Source of the DNA: an uncultured Lachnospiraceae bacterium
Lineage (GTDB): Bacteria > Bacillota > Clostridia > Lachnospirales > Lachnospiraceae
Length of the DNA stretch: 64,000 nt
Assembly: GCA_902777355.1 (NCBI GenBank)
Contig: CACYTU010000028.1
Coordinates: forward strand, 1 to 64,000
Reading direction: 5' to 3'
Each line of letters opens with the position of its first letter. The stretch's first letter is position 1. Below are positions 11,104-19,989 of the stretch, piece by piece. The notes beneath the pieces are model-generated. The model was given only the letters and a program-made list of their open reading frames with translations. It was not told where the DNA came from and searched no databases. Both the position numbers and the translations under genes were made by a program.

Positions 11104-13305
11104 TTATGCCACTGTCACGAGCCTTTGATACAGTTCACAGGAACGCATGAGTTCATCGTGCGTTCCCTGCCCGATGATGCGCCCGGCATCGAAAACGTAT
11201 ATACAGTCACAGTTCCGGATCGTTGAGAGCCGGTGCGCCACGATGATCGTGGTAATACCCCTGCCCCGCACGTGATCCACAATCCGCTTCTCAACGATGG
11301 TATCGAGTGCGCTTGTGGCCTCATCCAGCACAAGGACGGACGGGTCCATGGAAAGCGCCCTTGCAATCTCGATGCGCTGTCTCTGACCGCCGGACAGATT
11401 GTTTCCATTCTCCGAAAGAAGTGCTTTGTAACCGCGTTCGCGCCGGATAATATCATTGTGGATCTCCGCGTCTCTGGCGGCAAGAACGGCATCGAAATCG
11501 TACTGCGTTGGATCCCACATCTTGATGTTGTTCATAATGGTATCCTCGAACAGAATGATCTGCTGGTCCACCGAGGCGATCGAGCCGGAAAGAACCTGTT
11601 TCGGAACTTCTCCGGCGGGGTGTCCGTCGTAGAAAATCTCTCCTTCCCACGGCTGGTACCGGCCGCAGATCAGCTTTTTCAGTGTCGTCTTTCCACAGCC
11701 GGAAGCTCCGACAAACGCGACGCTGCTTCCGGCGGGGATGTCTATGGAAACATCTTTGATGACTTCACCCGCCCGCCGGCTGTAACCGAAACACACATGC
11801 GAAAGACAGATATGTCCATCCAGTTTCCTGAATTCCTCTTCGGAATCTGTCTCCGTTTCCGAAGAGGCCCGGGATCCGGAGCTTTCTTCTCCTGATGTAC
11901 CGTACTGCTCCGCTTCCTCGCAGATTTCTTTCATGTTTTCAAGCTGGTACCTCAGGCTCAGAATATCCTGGGCGGAATGGACGGTACTGCGGATATAACC
12001 GGACACGATGCAATAAATTCCGTGGACGTAGACCAGCTGTCCAAAGGTCATGGAGCCCCTGAAGACATTGAATATTCCAATCAGAATCAGCAGGAGCTTG
12101 TCAAAATTGTCGATGGACATGGGAAGGTCCGCGAATATCTTTTTTACCTCATTATATTTCCGCAGCGTTTTGGCTGACTCGCGGTTCAGACGCACATACT
12201 CTCTGAAAAACATAAATTCCGATCCGGAATTCCGGATACTGCGGATCGCCTTAAGTCCCTCCAGCAGAAAACCGCTTTCCTTATTTTGCCCGGCGAAAAC
12301 GATCCGCCCATACCTGTCCTCATATCCGGAGGAGATGATGCAGGCAGCCGCCATAATGACCACGGAGCACAGAACGACCAGGCAGCAGGAAATGGATACC
12401 CTGGCCATTAGAACAAGGAAACCGGCAGCGAGCAGGGGCCGCAGAATCACTTCCACTATCTGCTTTGACAGAAAGTAGCTCACGCTGGTCACCTGGTCCT
12501 CACTTCCCATAAAATACCCGTCCGAACGCAGCTGATACTCATCGAGGGGCAGATTAATGGCCGACCATAAGTAGCTCCTGCGGCAGCCTATGGAAATCTT
12601 TTCGGAAAATCGTGAAAACACATAGACAAGGAATACCTCCAGGATCAGCATTATGATCAGACTGGTGATAAGCATAGCCAGCTGACTGCCCATTTCCCCG
12701 GCCTTCAGGTTTTCAACAGCCTGATCGACAGCCACGGAAAAAAAGCTGTCCGTGAAATCGCTCGACAGCTGCGTTATGGCCAGCATAAGCATCGATACTC
12801 CCCAGAGGAGCAGGATATATAGTATAGTCCGGCGGAGATTGCCCCTGGTCACCAGACGCAGCGCGAAGGCGGCGACAGAAGGCTTTTCCTTTTCAGGTTT
12901 AAAGCCGGTTTTAGAAGGACGCATCAGCAGGATTCGTGATCCGCACGCCTGGTCGAATTCTGTGCGCTTCATAGTGACACGTCCCTGGTCCGGCAGATAC
13001 AGTACAGCCTTTTTGCCGTTGATCTTTGAAAGCACCGAGTATTTGCCGTCCACGCTCACAATACAGGGCAGGTCAGCCGATAAGAGCCCCTCCGCCCCGT
13101 CCTCTCTGAATTTGCATTGAAAGCCAAGCGCGTCCGCTCCATCGCGGATCTGTTCCATCGAACAGCCTTCCTGCGTCACGTCGCACACTTGGGCAGCCTG
13201 GAACAGTGAAATATATTTTCCATAATAATCCGCCAGCATGGCCAGGCAGGCTGACCCGTATTCCGACTCCTGCTGCGCGTTACGGTAGCGAATTTTCTTC
13301 CGCAT
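11104..13305 (-). CDS. NHLM1-like ABC transporter with degenerate C39-like N-terminal domain
   Basis: A 733-residue protein. Residues 1-125 match the shape of a C39 bacteriocin leader peptidase (QESEYGSACLAMLADYYG...), but the catalytic Cys of the family ECG motif is Tyr, and the catalytic His position reads GKYSVL instead of a His. The Asp in YLPDQGR remains. It is therefore likely a non-cleaving C39-like domain that may still bind a leader. Membrane segments lie at about 165-440. The ATPase domain has Walker A GASGCGKTT, signature LSGGQRQRIEIARAL and Walker B VLVLDEATSALD. It lies immediately upstream of the second ABC gene. The start at 13305 has only a weak ribosome binding site. Confidence 0.82.
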   Translation of the reverse strand: MRKKIRYRNAQQESEYGSACLAMLADYYGKYISLFQAAQVCDVTQEGCSMEQIRDGADALGFQCKFREDGAEGLLSADLPCIVSVDGKYSVLSKINGKKAVLYLPDQGRVTMKRTEFDQACGSRILLMRPSKTGFKPEKEKPSVAAFALRLVTRGNLRRTILYILLLWGVSMLMLAITQLSSDFTDSFFSVAVDQAVENLKAGEMGSQLAMLITSLIIMLILEVFLVYVFSRFSEKISIGCRRSYLWSAINLPLDEYQLRSDGYFMGSEDQVTSVSYFLSKQIVEVILRPLLAAGFLVLMARVSISCCLVVLCSVVIMAAACIISSGYEDRYGRIVFAGQNKESGFLLEGLKAIRSIRNSGSEFMFFREYVRLNRESAKTLRKYNEVKKIFADLPMSIDNFDKLLLILIGIFNVFRGSMTFGQLVYVHGIYCIVSGYIRSTVHSAQDILSLRYQLENMKEICEEAEQYGTSGEESSGSRASSETETDSEEEFRKLDGHICLSHVCFGYSRRAGEVIKDVSIDIPAGSSVAFVGASGCGKTTLKKLICGRYQPWEGEIFYDGHPAGEVPKQVLSGSIASVDQQIILFEDTIMNNIKMWDPTQYDFDAVLAARDAEIHNDIIRRERGYKALLSENGNNLSGGQRQRIEIARALSMDPSVLVLDEATSALDTIVEKRIVDHVRGRGITTIIVAHRLSTIRNCDCIYVFDAGRIIGQGTHDELMRSCELYQRLVTVA

Positions 13306-13488
13306 ATCTAAGAACGTCCCTTTCTTCCGAGTAATCGCTCCCTGGTAAAAGGCGCGCGGTTTATTCTTACCTCTTACTTACGCTTACTTATATCTTTCCG
13401 TCTAAAATTCTCCAAAAGAAAATAAATTGTGTTTTCCTTGTTCCCGTAGTCCGCTTCGGCATGAGCGTATGAATAAGCTGCACATCGC

Positions 13489-14583
13489 TTATACATCGCT
13501 TCGCTCCCCCCACGCTCCCGCTTCGCCTGAGTACTGTCGGCATGACCGTATGCGTCCCAGAACGAACGAGCGGCCTTCCTGCGTCAGATGCCAGGACTCC
13601 GGGTCGGAAATGCCGGCCTCGCGCAGCTGCGTCTCCAGTTCCGGCAGAAGGCCGAACACCAGCGTGTTGACCGCGGGCATGTTCTCCGCCTCTTCACCGG
13701 GATGATCCCGGAAGCGGTTCAGGGTTAACCCGATCTCCGCGGCAAGATCGCCGGCGGCAAAAATCCTCCGTTCCTCAGCGGTCGTCCCCCGGGACAGGGA
13801 AAGGAAACATTGTGTCTTTGCCCTGTGGAGAGCCAGCGCCTGTTCAAAATAGGCCGGAATATGTCTCGTAGACATGCTCTCGGCGCTGCGCTGAACGTAC
13901 TCCAGCATGAGATGCTCTGATGTCACAATTTGTCCGCATCCCTTCAGGAAGCTGTAATTGAACAGCCGGTCCTCTCCAAAGGACACGCCTTCTTCAAAAC
14001 GGAGGCCCAGCCGCTCTATGATGCTTCTGCGGTAAAATTTATTGCAGTTCGAGTAGATGAGGAGCTGCCGGATGCGTATGTAGGTGTCGGCAAAGGCCGC
14101 CGCGTCGGGATAGGTATTGTCGCGGACTGTCCAGACCTCTCTCCCGCCGGAGAGCAGGATCCTCTCTATGCCGAAGATATAGAGATCGGCTTCCAGCTCC
14201 AGCATGGGAAGGCTTTTTTCCAAAAATCCCTGCTGAAGGCGGTCGTCGCAGTCAAGAAAGGTCACAAAAGATCCTCTGGCAGCAGCAAGGCCGGCGTTTC
14301 TCGCGCCGGACGCGCCCCGGTGTGCCCGCAGCAGCACACGCAGGTTTTTCCGTGTACCCGGGTATGAGGAAAGAAGCTCTGCAGTACCGTCATCGGAGCC
14401 GTCATCTACAGCAATCACTTCACAGTCTTCGGGAAGCTGGCTGGACACCGAATTCAGACACTCCTTCAGATATGCTTTACAATTGTATGTCGGTATGATC
14501 ACCGACAGCCGCACGTCCCCGGTTCCGGCATCTCTCATCATTTCCACAGATCCTGCCTCGCTTAATAATTGTCGTGTTATCAC
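13489..14583 (-). CDS. Family 2 glycosyltransferase
   Basis: A 364-residue GT-A enzyme that would move a sugar from a nucleotide donor to an acceptor. Residues 25-130 show the GT2 motifs LSVIIPTYNC, VIAVDDGSDDGT, RNAGLAAARG and FLDCDD (the DxD-like metal site). The C-terminal half has no membrane segment, so it is a soluble enzyme. The GTG start at 14583 follows AAGAGGAACGGGA. It is co-directional with the symporter-ATPase fusion upstream (gap 69 bases) and the ABC pair downstream (gap 183 bases). A link with the exporter, for example glycosylating a surface polymer or exported peptide, is possible but not shown. Confidence 0.85.
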   Translation of the reverse strand: MITRQLLSEAGSVEMMRDAGTGDVRLSVIIPTYNCKAYLKECLNSVSSQLPEDCEVIAVDDGSDDGTAELLSSYPGTRKNLRVLLRAHRGASGARNAGLAAARGSFVTFLDCDDRLQQGFLEKSLPMLELEADLYIFGIERILLSGGREVWTVRDNTYPDAAAFADTYIRIRQLLIYSNCNKFYRRSIIERLGLRFEEGVSFGEDRLFNYSFLKGCGQIVTSEHLMLEYVQRSAESMSTRHIPAYFEQALALHRAKTQCFLSLSRGTTAEERRIFAAGDLAAEIGLTLNRFRDHPGEEAENMPAVNTLVFGLLPELETQLREAGISDPESWHLTQEGRSFVLGRIRSCRQYSGEAGAWGERSDV

Positions 14584-14652
14584 TCCCGTTCCTCTTGAAT
14601 CCGATCTTCCGGAGCTGATCCTCCGGAACTGATCAGCAGTCTTCCGCAGAGA

Positions 14653-16224
14653 TCAGTCCAGGACAGAGCGGTCCCACATTTTCAGATGATCCGCCCGAAG
14701 CAGGAGTTCAAAATGAATCAGCCCGATCCTGAGGCCCGTCCCGACAAAGTCCAGGATCATGCTGAGCAGGCCTGCCACAACCAGCCCTTCTCCCGGGATG
14801 TTCAGCTGTGTCATGAGTACTCCGGTCACCACCAGCGTTCCTCCCGACACCGGCGGAAGCGTCATACTGAAGATTGAACACATGATCCAGGCCGTCACGA
14901 GCCAGCCGATATTGACCGGCATACCGTAATATTCCGCAAGATAACAGATAATGACCGCGAATATGGTTCCGTGCGTTGTCGCCTCAAACAGACTGAGTAT
15001 GGAAGTCGCGAACCTGCTGAGCTTTTGGGAAATGCCCAGCTCTTTCTCATTTATGTCCAGAATTGTCGCGAATGCTGCGGAGGTTGAGCATGTCGTAAAC
15101 CCGATTATCATCGACGACTTTATTTTCCCCAGGACCCTGATCGGATTGATATGAAGCCTGAACGCAGTCCATGCCATCTTTCCCGCCAGCATCAGCACTC
15201 CCATCAGCAGATAAATGACCAGCGGCTTCCACAGCATGAAGAAAATCCCGATCCCGTTCTCCCACAGCATTAATGTGAGGGAGGCAAAAATGTAAAGAGG
15301 AAGAAATCTGCATATACCCTGTACCAAAGAGCTGACCAGGAGATTCAGCTGCTCCAGCATCTCTCTCACCGCTCCAATCTGTTCTCCCAGCACCAGAAGA
15401 CTGCAGCCTGTCAGTATAGCCAGGAAAACGATCTGCAGCATATTTCTATCCTGAAAGGGCGATATGGGGTTGGATGGAAAGATGGAAAACAAAAGCTCTA
15501 CAATTTCTTCAGCCTGTGAACTTCCTCCCGCCACAGTCCCTGTCCCAAAGTGAAAAAAAGGAATCATCAGCAGCATGCAAAGTCCTGTGCCCACGAATGT
15601 GTTCCGGAGTACACTTAAGAGAACATTTTTCCCCATTTTGCTGAAATCGGAGATTGTCCCGATCGAGCATATGCCTGTCACCACAGAGAGGAAAACCAGC
15701 AGGCCGATAAAGGTATTGAGCACCCCCATGAAAGCGCCGGAAACCGGAGCAAACACGAAGTCGGAAATGATTTCCGTCAATGCCGCCGGAATGGCTGCCC
15801 CTGCCAGGCCCAGCACAATTGCCAGAATCGCGGCGATCCCCAGCCGGGTTTCCGTCCGGACTGTCCGGGCAGGTCCGTAAAGACAAATCTCATTCATCCC
15901 ATCCCGATAGGACCACATCGGAGCCAGGCCTATTTTCCCAAGCATCCTGTTGGCCCATTCATTCCCCGGATCCGCCTTTGTGGGGTCATAACTCTCCCCC
16001 CTGTACCGCACTTTAAAGTAGGGCTTTCCGAAGCGCTTCCCTATAATCAGCGTCCCCTTTTTACTGCCATTGAACCGCTTGCTGATCCTGATCAGCATCT
16101 CCTCCATCGTCAGCCTCAGCCGGATAGCAGTTTTATCATTTACTCCGTTTTTCCCCGACCATTCCTCCATCAGGGAAGAGATTGAATCCACTCCGGCATT
16201 GTCCAGCAAAAAAACTTTTTTCAT
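14653..16224 (-). CDS. RsbW-like ATPase domain fused to a dicarboxylate/amino-acid:cation symporter
   Basis: A 523-residue fusion. Residues 1-115 are soluble and look like a GHKL/RsbW-type ATPase domain: a helix with LRLTMEEMLIRI in the N-box place, then VRYRGESYDPTKADP, which resembles the DNGxPFNP strand of anti-sigma kinases; the glycine-rich lid is weak or lost. From about residue 128 it is a DAACS-family symporter, with the serine-rich loop CSTSAAFATI, the later SMTLPPVSGGT, and about eight membrane segments; family members carry glutamate, aspartate or C4-dicarboxylates with Na+ or H+. The start follows GGGGGGATAT. Such an N-terminal fusion is unusual. Related domains occur on two other transport genes in this window. 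Confidence 0.82.
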   Translation of the reverse strand: MKKVFLLDNAGVDSISSLMEEWSGKNGVNDKTAIRLRLTMEEMLIRISKRFNGSKKGTLIIGKRFGKPYFKVRYRGESYDPTKADPGNEWANRMLGKIGLAPMWSYRDGMNEICLYGPARTVRTETRLGIAAILAIVLGLAGAAIPAALTEIISDFVFAPVSGAFMGVLNTFIGLLVFLSVVTGICSIGTISDFSKMGKNVLLSVLRNTFVGTGLCMLLMIPFFHFGTGTVAGGSSQAEEIVELLFSIFPSNPISPFQDRNMLQIVFLAILTGCSLLVLGEQIGAVREMLEQLNLLVSSLVQGICRFLPLYIFASLTLMLWENGIGIFFMLWKPLVIYLLMGVLMLAGKMAWTAFRLHINPIRVLGKIKSSMIIGFTTCSTSAAFATILDINEKELGISQKLSRFATSILSLFEATTHGTIFAVIICYLAEYYGMPVNIGWLVTAWIMCSIFSMTLPPVSGGTLVVTGVLMTQLNIPGEGLVVAGLLSMILDFVGTGLRIGLIHFELLLRADHLKMWDRSVLD

Positions 16225-16551
16225 ATATCCCCCCAGGGTTTACCCATTCACAAAAACATTCAAGACTCGCCCGCGAGTCTTGCGCCCAGCGTATCCCACG
16301 ACTGAAGTCATGGGTATTGCGCGATGAAGAATAAAAATATGACCTGATGATGTGCCGGATCACGGCCCCGCCTTTTTGCCAGAATGCCTTCTGATCTTAC
16401 TGACGGAATACTCATCATATCCATTTATTATACAGCATTTTAAAAGATGCTCAATGGGGACACAAGGTACGGTCCCTGTCGTTACTCGTCACACCCTGAC
16501 CATGGTGTGACGATAACGTTGCGTTCGGCGATTCCAATTTTGCTTCGCGAA
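16225..16551. other. Spacer filled by dispersed repeats
   Basis: No gene is seen. It holds a perfect palindrome at 16261-16282, a family A repeat at 16283-16329 and a GTAAC-bounded palindrome with its extension at 16481-16553 that also occurs at 54333-54405. Confidence 0.6.
16261..16329. repeat. Palindrome CAAGACTCGC/GCGAGTCTTG joined to family A repeat
   Basis: Perfect 10-bp arms with a 2-base loop at 16261-16282, then GTATCCCACGACTGAAGTC and ATTGCGCGATGAAG from family A. The same palindrome stands alone at 25304-25325, and a looser version (CAGGACTC...GAGTCCTG) at 59430-59450. Confidence 0.7.
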
Positions 16552-16553
16552 AC
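16481..16553. repeat. GTAAC-bounded palindromic repeat, copy sharing 73 bp with 54333-54405
   Basis: GTTACTCGTCACACC pairs with GGTGTGACGATAAC, followed by GTTGCGTTCGGCGATTCC and GCTTCGCGAAACG. The copy at 54333 differs at only about four positions. Its right end abuts the GMC oxidoreductase remnant, as if the element had replaced the gene's 5' part. Confidence 0.75.
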
Positions 16554-16896
16554 GATCAAACTGGCCGATGAAGAAACCGGCAGCATCAGCGGCAAGAGGA
16601 TCGACAAGCAGATGACTGAAGCTGACCGCCGCCGCATGGAGGAGGCAGTCACCCTGGTGCGAAGGATCCTGATCCACATGGGAATCCCGGAAGAAAAGCA
16701 GTTTGCGGGCCCCCTGAATGCCGGCCATCCCGGCGGCATGCCGCCTCTGACAGGGGCAGAAAAAGACTCCCTGCATCATTCCGGGCTTCCGGACAATCTC
16801 TACGTGGCGGACGCCACGATCCTGCCGAAAGCAATGGGCAACCCTCCGATTCTGACCATCATGGCACTGGCAAAAAAGATTGCCGCTCTGCTCTAA
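16552..16896 (+). pseudogene. GMC-type FAD oxidoreductase, C-terminal remnant
   Basis: The last 115 or so residues match the C-terminal domain of GMC/choline-dehydrogenase-like oxidoreductases: the substrate-side NAGHPGGMPPLTG motif and the signature VADATILPKAMGNPP before the C-terminal helix. The FAD-binding N-terminal two thirds are missing, and the frame upstream is repeat sequence (16481-16553). No start codon with a ribosome binding site fits. This is a truncated gene, probably cut by insertion or recombination at the repeat. Confidence 0.8.
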
Positions 16897-16997
16897 AAAG
16901 CCGCAAAACGAAAAAAGAAACAGGGAAAGGTTCTCTGTCTCCTTCCCCTGCCTCTCTTCTGTATCCGGGACGAAGAATCGTCCCCGTCTACTGATCG

Positions 16998-17246
16998 TCA
17001 TCCGCACTTGCTGGCGGGAGTATCAACGACGATGATCTCGTCCATTGTCACGCCCAAAACGGCAGCAAGGATGACTAAGTTATCGATGGTCGGCATTGCT
17101 GTGCCGTGGATCCACTTGTAGATAGCCTGCGGAGTAGCGAAGCCGAACACGGCCTGCATCTCTCTAACGGAAAAACCGGCTTCCATACGCATACGGTTGA
17201 TGTTCTCACCGGTAGCAATCATGTTGATGTAAGGAATTCTCATCAT
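16998..17246 (-). CDS. XRE-family helix-turn-helix regulator
   Basis: An 82-residue DNA-binding protein. The HTH reads MRMEAGFSVREMQAVFGF then TPQAIYKWIHGTAMPTIDNL, a lambda-repressor-type fold, with the C-terminal LAAVLGVTMDEII typical of the family. I chose ATG 17246 because GGAGAGGGGGTGCAGC lies just upstream; the frame is open a little further but without a site. A 35-residue protein gene sits 56 bases upstream in the same direction, so the two are probably co-transcribed. Target genes are unknown. Confidence 0.88.
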   Translation of the reverse strand: MMRIPYINMIATGENINRMRMEAGFSVREMQAVFGFATPQAIYKWIHGTAMPTIDNLVILAAVLGVTMDEIIVVDTPASKCG

Positions 17247-17301
17247 GCTGCACCCCCTCTCCGGCGTCATAACCGGCAAAGGGCTTGCTGGTTACGCCGC
17301 T

Positions 17302-17409
17302 TTATCTGATATCATCTTTACGGTTTACATTCTGTTCTGCGTCCTGCGATGTTTCCCCCGGCAGGAGCAGGTTCTCAAAAACGTGATTTTTATAAATCGT
17401 TTTCATCAT
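17302..17409 (-). CDS. Small protein, 35 residues
   Basis: Start ATGATG at 17409 follows AAGGGAGAGTTC, a good ribosome binding site; the frame ends at TAA 17302-17304. The product begins MMKTIYKNHVFENLLLPGE and ends NRKDDIR, charged and without a membrane segment. It lies directly upstream of the XRE regulator and likely shares its transcript. I do not recognise the family; it may be a peptide partner of the regulator. Confidence 0.55.
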   Translation of the reverse strand: MMKTIYKNHVFENLLLPGETSQDAEQNVNRKDDIR

Positions 17410-17640
17410 GAACTCTCCCTTCTGTCTCAACACACCATAACGGTTTTTTAATTCTTATTTTGATATCAGCCATTACAATATGTTCTCTTTGGTTCGTTAT
17501 GCTGTATTTATTCTGTAAATATCGAACTTTCTTAATGTGATTACAGGATAACCCATCCGGAGCCCCCTGTGGTCGCCTGGGAAGCGACACTGAAAAAACC
17601 GTTTCCGGTTCTTGGTAAAAATCATTGTTGGAGTAAAGAA

Positions 17641-18138
17641 ATGCATCATGTAGAACAGATGAATATCATACTAGTTGTAGAGGACGAAAAGTCTCTGTAC
17701 ACGAACTTCAGTCCTGAAGCCGAATTCGACCACGATGTAAAGGAATACATTAAATCAAAGATAGCCGGAGAAGAAGACAACAACAAGAGCGTCCAACTGA
17801 CGGTTGTCTCACAAGACCCCCTGGATGAAGAAAAATTCCGTTCAGCTGTTTCAAACTGGATCAGTGATGAAAAGAAAGTATTAAGGCAATCTGAAAAAAA
17901 CACTACGCGTTTGTTTTTCGGACTATTAGTCTTCGGATCTATTATGATTTTACTGAGTTCTGTTTTAGTAAGCCGTTTTACTGTATTACAAAATACGCTG
18001 ATTCCGATAATGGGTTCTGTCTCTCTGACCAGAGCTGTGCGCACCCTGATCATAGATGTGCCGAAGGTCAGAGCGCAAAAGTGGATATTCAAAGAGATGG
18101 AAAAAAATAATGTAGTTTCATTTGAATATGATAATTGA
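17641..18138 (+). CDS. Unknown membrane protein with two transmembrane segments
   Basis: A 165-residue protein from ATG 17641, preceded by GGAG at 17629. Residues 1-90 are soluble, acidic and charged; two hydrophobic stretches follow (LFFGLLVFGSIMILLSSVLV and a weaker one near LIPIMGSVSLTRAV), and the C terminus is basic then acidic. The region is richer in A and T than its neighbours. An in-frame upstream start at 17569 lacks a ribosome binding site. No family recognised. Confidence 0.65.
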   Translation: MHHVEQMNIILVVEDEKSLYTNFSPEAEFDHDVKEYIKSKIAGEEDNNKSVQLTVVSQDPLDEEKFRSAVSNWISDEKKVLRQSEKNTTRLFFGLLVFGSIMILLSSVLVSRFTVLQNTLIPIMGSVSLTRAVRTLIIDVPKVRAQKWIFKEMEKNNVVSFEYDN

Positions 18139-18159
18139 TGGTGAGAGCGCAGGGCATGA

Positions 18160-18206
18160 TGAAGCGGGCTTCCGTCGAAGACTTTTGCCCGCGTATCCCA
18201 CGACTG
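18160..18206. repeat. Dispersed repeat family A, truncated copy fused to a gene remnant
   Basis: Reads GATGAAGCGGGCTTCCGTCG then TTTTGCCCGCGTATCCCACG and stops at ACTG 18206, exactly where the ABC ATPase coding sequence begins. The complete form continues with AAGTCACGGGTATTGCGCG. Confidence 0.75.
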
Positions 18207-18836
18207 TTATCTGAAGCCACGTCCGCCCTGGATCCGACCACGATCGGAGAAGTTCTGTCTGTAATCCGCAAGCTTGCCGCAAAAGGCATGACCATGGTGA
18301 TCGTCACTCATGAGATGAATTTTGCCAGAGATGTCTCAAACCGCGTCTTCTATCTGGACGAGGGAATCATTTATGAAGAGGGGACCCCGGAGCAGGTCTT
18401 CGGCTCTCCCAGACAGGAAAAGACCCACCAGTTTATCCGCCATCTGAAAATCCTGACTATCAGGATTGAGGGCAGATCTTTTGACTATGCCGGAGCTGTC
18501 ACACAGATCGAAGCCTTCGCCCACCGCCACCTGATCGATCATGCCGTGATACGCCGCATGATCACCATCACCGAGGAACTGGGCGTTGCGGTACTCCTGG
18601 ATCATTATCAGGAAAAAACCGATGCCGGGATCACCTTTGAATACCAGGAGAAGACCGGAGAGATGCACATGAAAACCGTCTTCGAGGGCACGGACTTTGA
18701 CCCCCTGCGTCAGGGGGATCCTGTCTGTACTTCCCTGATCCGGAACGCGGCCCGGGATATCACCTATACCTGCGCCGAAGGGAAGGGTATTGTGGAAGGA
18801 ATATTATCGCGTCCCCTGCCAGAGGATGATAAATAA
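18207..18836 (+). pseudogene. Polar amino-acid ABC transporter ATPase remnant with RsbW-like C-terminal domain
   Basis: The sequence starts inside the Walker B region (LLSEATSALDPTT) and continues through the switch region IVTHEMNFARDVSNRV and EEGTPEQVFGSP, typical of GlnQ/HisP-type ATPases. Walker A, Q-loop and signature are absent: the 5' part is replaced by repeat family A ending at 18206. After HLKILT comes a 110-residue domain like an anti-sigma ATPase (MITITEELGVAVLL in the N-box place, then VFEGTDFDPLRQGDP). The layout matches the N-terminal domain of the symporter fusion at 14653-16224. The intact parent gene would have been an ATPase with an appended RsbW-like domain. As it stands it cannot bind ATP at the ABC site. 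Confidence 0.75.
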
Positions 18837-18905
18837 AGAAAAAATGCCATTCCATGCCAGAGGGCGGCTGCCGAAGCCTTAAATGGAATTTTTATGGATA
18901 TTTCC

Positions 18906-18951
18906 CTGTTGATACATCCATTATGTGGAATTATAATGGATGTATCAACAG
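18906..18951. promoter_or_regulatory. Perfect 19-bp inverted repeat, possible operator or terminator
   Basis: CTGTTGATACATCCATTAT at 18906-18924 pairs perfectly with 18933-18951 across an 8-base loop; TTTTTCTTTCTTTT follows ten bases later. It lies about 60 bases before the HTH-Uma2 gene, which carries its own helix-turn-helix, so autoregulation through this site is a reasonable guess; termination of the upstream remnant is the alternative. Confidence 0.6.
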
Positions 18952-19009
18952 AGAAACAGTTTTTCTTTCTTTTCCAATTTAAAAGTTTCTATTTGGGGAA
19001 GGCTTTAAA

Positions 19010-19909
19010 ATGATTATGACGCTTCAGGATATCAAAGATTTGAAAAAACAATTGGGTCTTACAAACGCGCATCTTGCTGCTCTTTCCGGCGTACCCCTGA
19101 GCACAGTGCAGAAAGTACTGGGAAACACAACGTCCGCGCCCAGGCAGGCGACTCTCCGCAGGCTCGAAGACGCGCTTATAAGGGAACTGGGCAATTCTAA
19201 ACGCCCGGTTTCAGAGCGGACAGAATCGGGGACATGTTATCCGGGTGAAACAGCTCTGGAATGCTGCACCGGTTCTCCGGGGTATTCACGCCCGGATCAG
19301 GGCATTTTCGCAGGTGAAACAGCCGCGCCGTATCATATAGATCCGGCTTCAAAGGGAATCCACACCATAAAGGACTATTATTCTCTTCCCAAAGAGCAGC
19401 GCTCAGAGCTGATTGACGGCACTTTTTACGATATGGCTGCGCCTGATGGTATTCATCAGGATATCCTGCTCATTCTGGGTTCGCTTTTCAGGGATCATAT
19501 TAGAAACAACAAAGGGAACTGCAAGGTCTATGTCGCGCCGCGGGACGTGCAGCTTGATCCCGGGGATGACAAAACCATTGTTCAGCCAGACATTCTTGTC
19601 GTGTGCGACCGCAGTAAGATCACATCCAGGTGCATTATGGGGGCTCCGGATCTCATTGTTGAAATACTCTCCCCGTCCACCAGGGAGGTGGATCTTCATA
19701 TCAAAGCCTTAAAATACGCTGAATCCGGTGTACTTGAATATTGGATTATCGATCCGGAGAAAAAAATCATTCTCGTCTACCGGTTCCCGCAAAGCCGCTT
19801 TCCGACATGTTTCAACTTTGCAGACACTGTTCCTGTAGGAATCTGGAATGATCAGATGAAGGTGGATTTCAAGGAAATCAGTTCAGAGCTTGAAGACCTT
19901 TATGAGTAA
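19010..19909 (+). CDS. HTH domain fused to Uma2-family (DUF820) nuclease-like protein
   Basis: A 299-residue protein. Residues 3-60 form a small helix-turn-helix (LKKQLGLTNAHLAALSGVPL then STVQKVLGN). Residues 61-110 are a low-complexity linker. The rest is a Uma2 domain of the PD-(D/E)XK fold: ELIDGTFYDMAAPDGIHQDI, then VAPRDVQLD, VQPDILVV and LIVEILSPSTREVDLHIK with the expected E-x-S-P-S and Lys. Uma2 proteins are abundant in cyanobacteria and Clostridia with unclear roles. Start ATG 19010 follows GGGGAAGG. A 19-bp palindrome lies upstream and a strong hairpin downstream, so it is a single-gene unit. Confidence 0.87.
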   Translation: MIMTLQDIKDLKKQLGLTNAHLAALSGVPLSTVQKVLGNTTSAPRQATLRRLEDALIRELGNSKRPVSERTESGTCYPGETALECCTGSPGYSRPDQGIFAGETAAPYHIDPASKGIHTIKDYYSLPKEQRSELIDGTFYDMAAPDGIHQDILLILGSLFRDHIRNNKGNCKVYVAPRDVQLDPGDDKTIVQPDILVVCDRSKITSRCIMGAPDLIVEILSPSTREVDLHIKALKYAESGVLEYWIIDPEKKIILVYRFPQSRFPTCFNFADTVPVGIWNDQMKVDFKEISSELEDLYE

Positions 19910-19911
19910 TA

Positions 19912-19989
19912 ATGCCGGCTTTCTGCGGAGCCTGAAAGATTCCTTCAAAAGGATTCCTTCAGACTCCGCGAAAAACCGGCATCATTTAC
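19912..19989 (+). terminator. Long hairpin terminator after the Uma2 gene
   Basis: ATGCCGGCTTTCTGCGGAG and CTGAA on the left pair with TTCAG, CTCCGCGAAAAACCGGCAT on the right (to 19983), followed by CATTTA. The stem is long but the T run is short. Confidence 0.6.

Noticed and set aside
18135..18206. Native N terminus for the ABC ATPase
   Set aside because: These codons are dispersed repeat family A, found in non-coding positions elsewhere, so the frame there is accidental.
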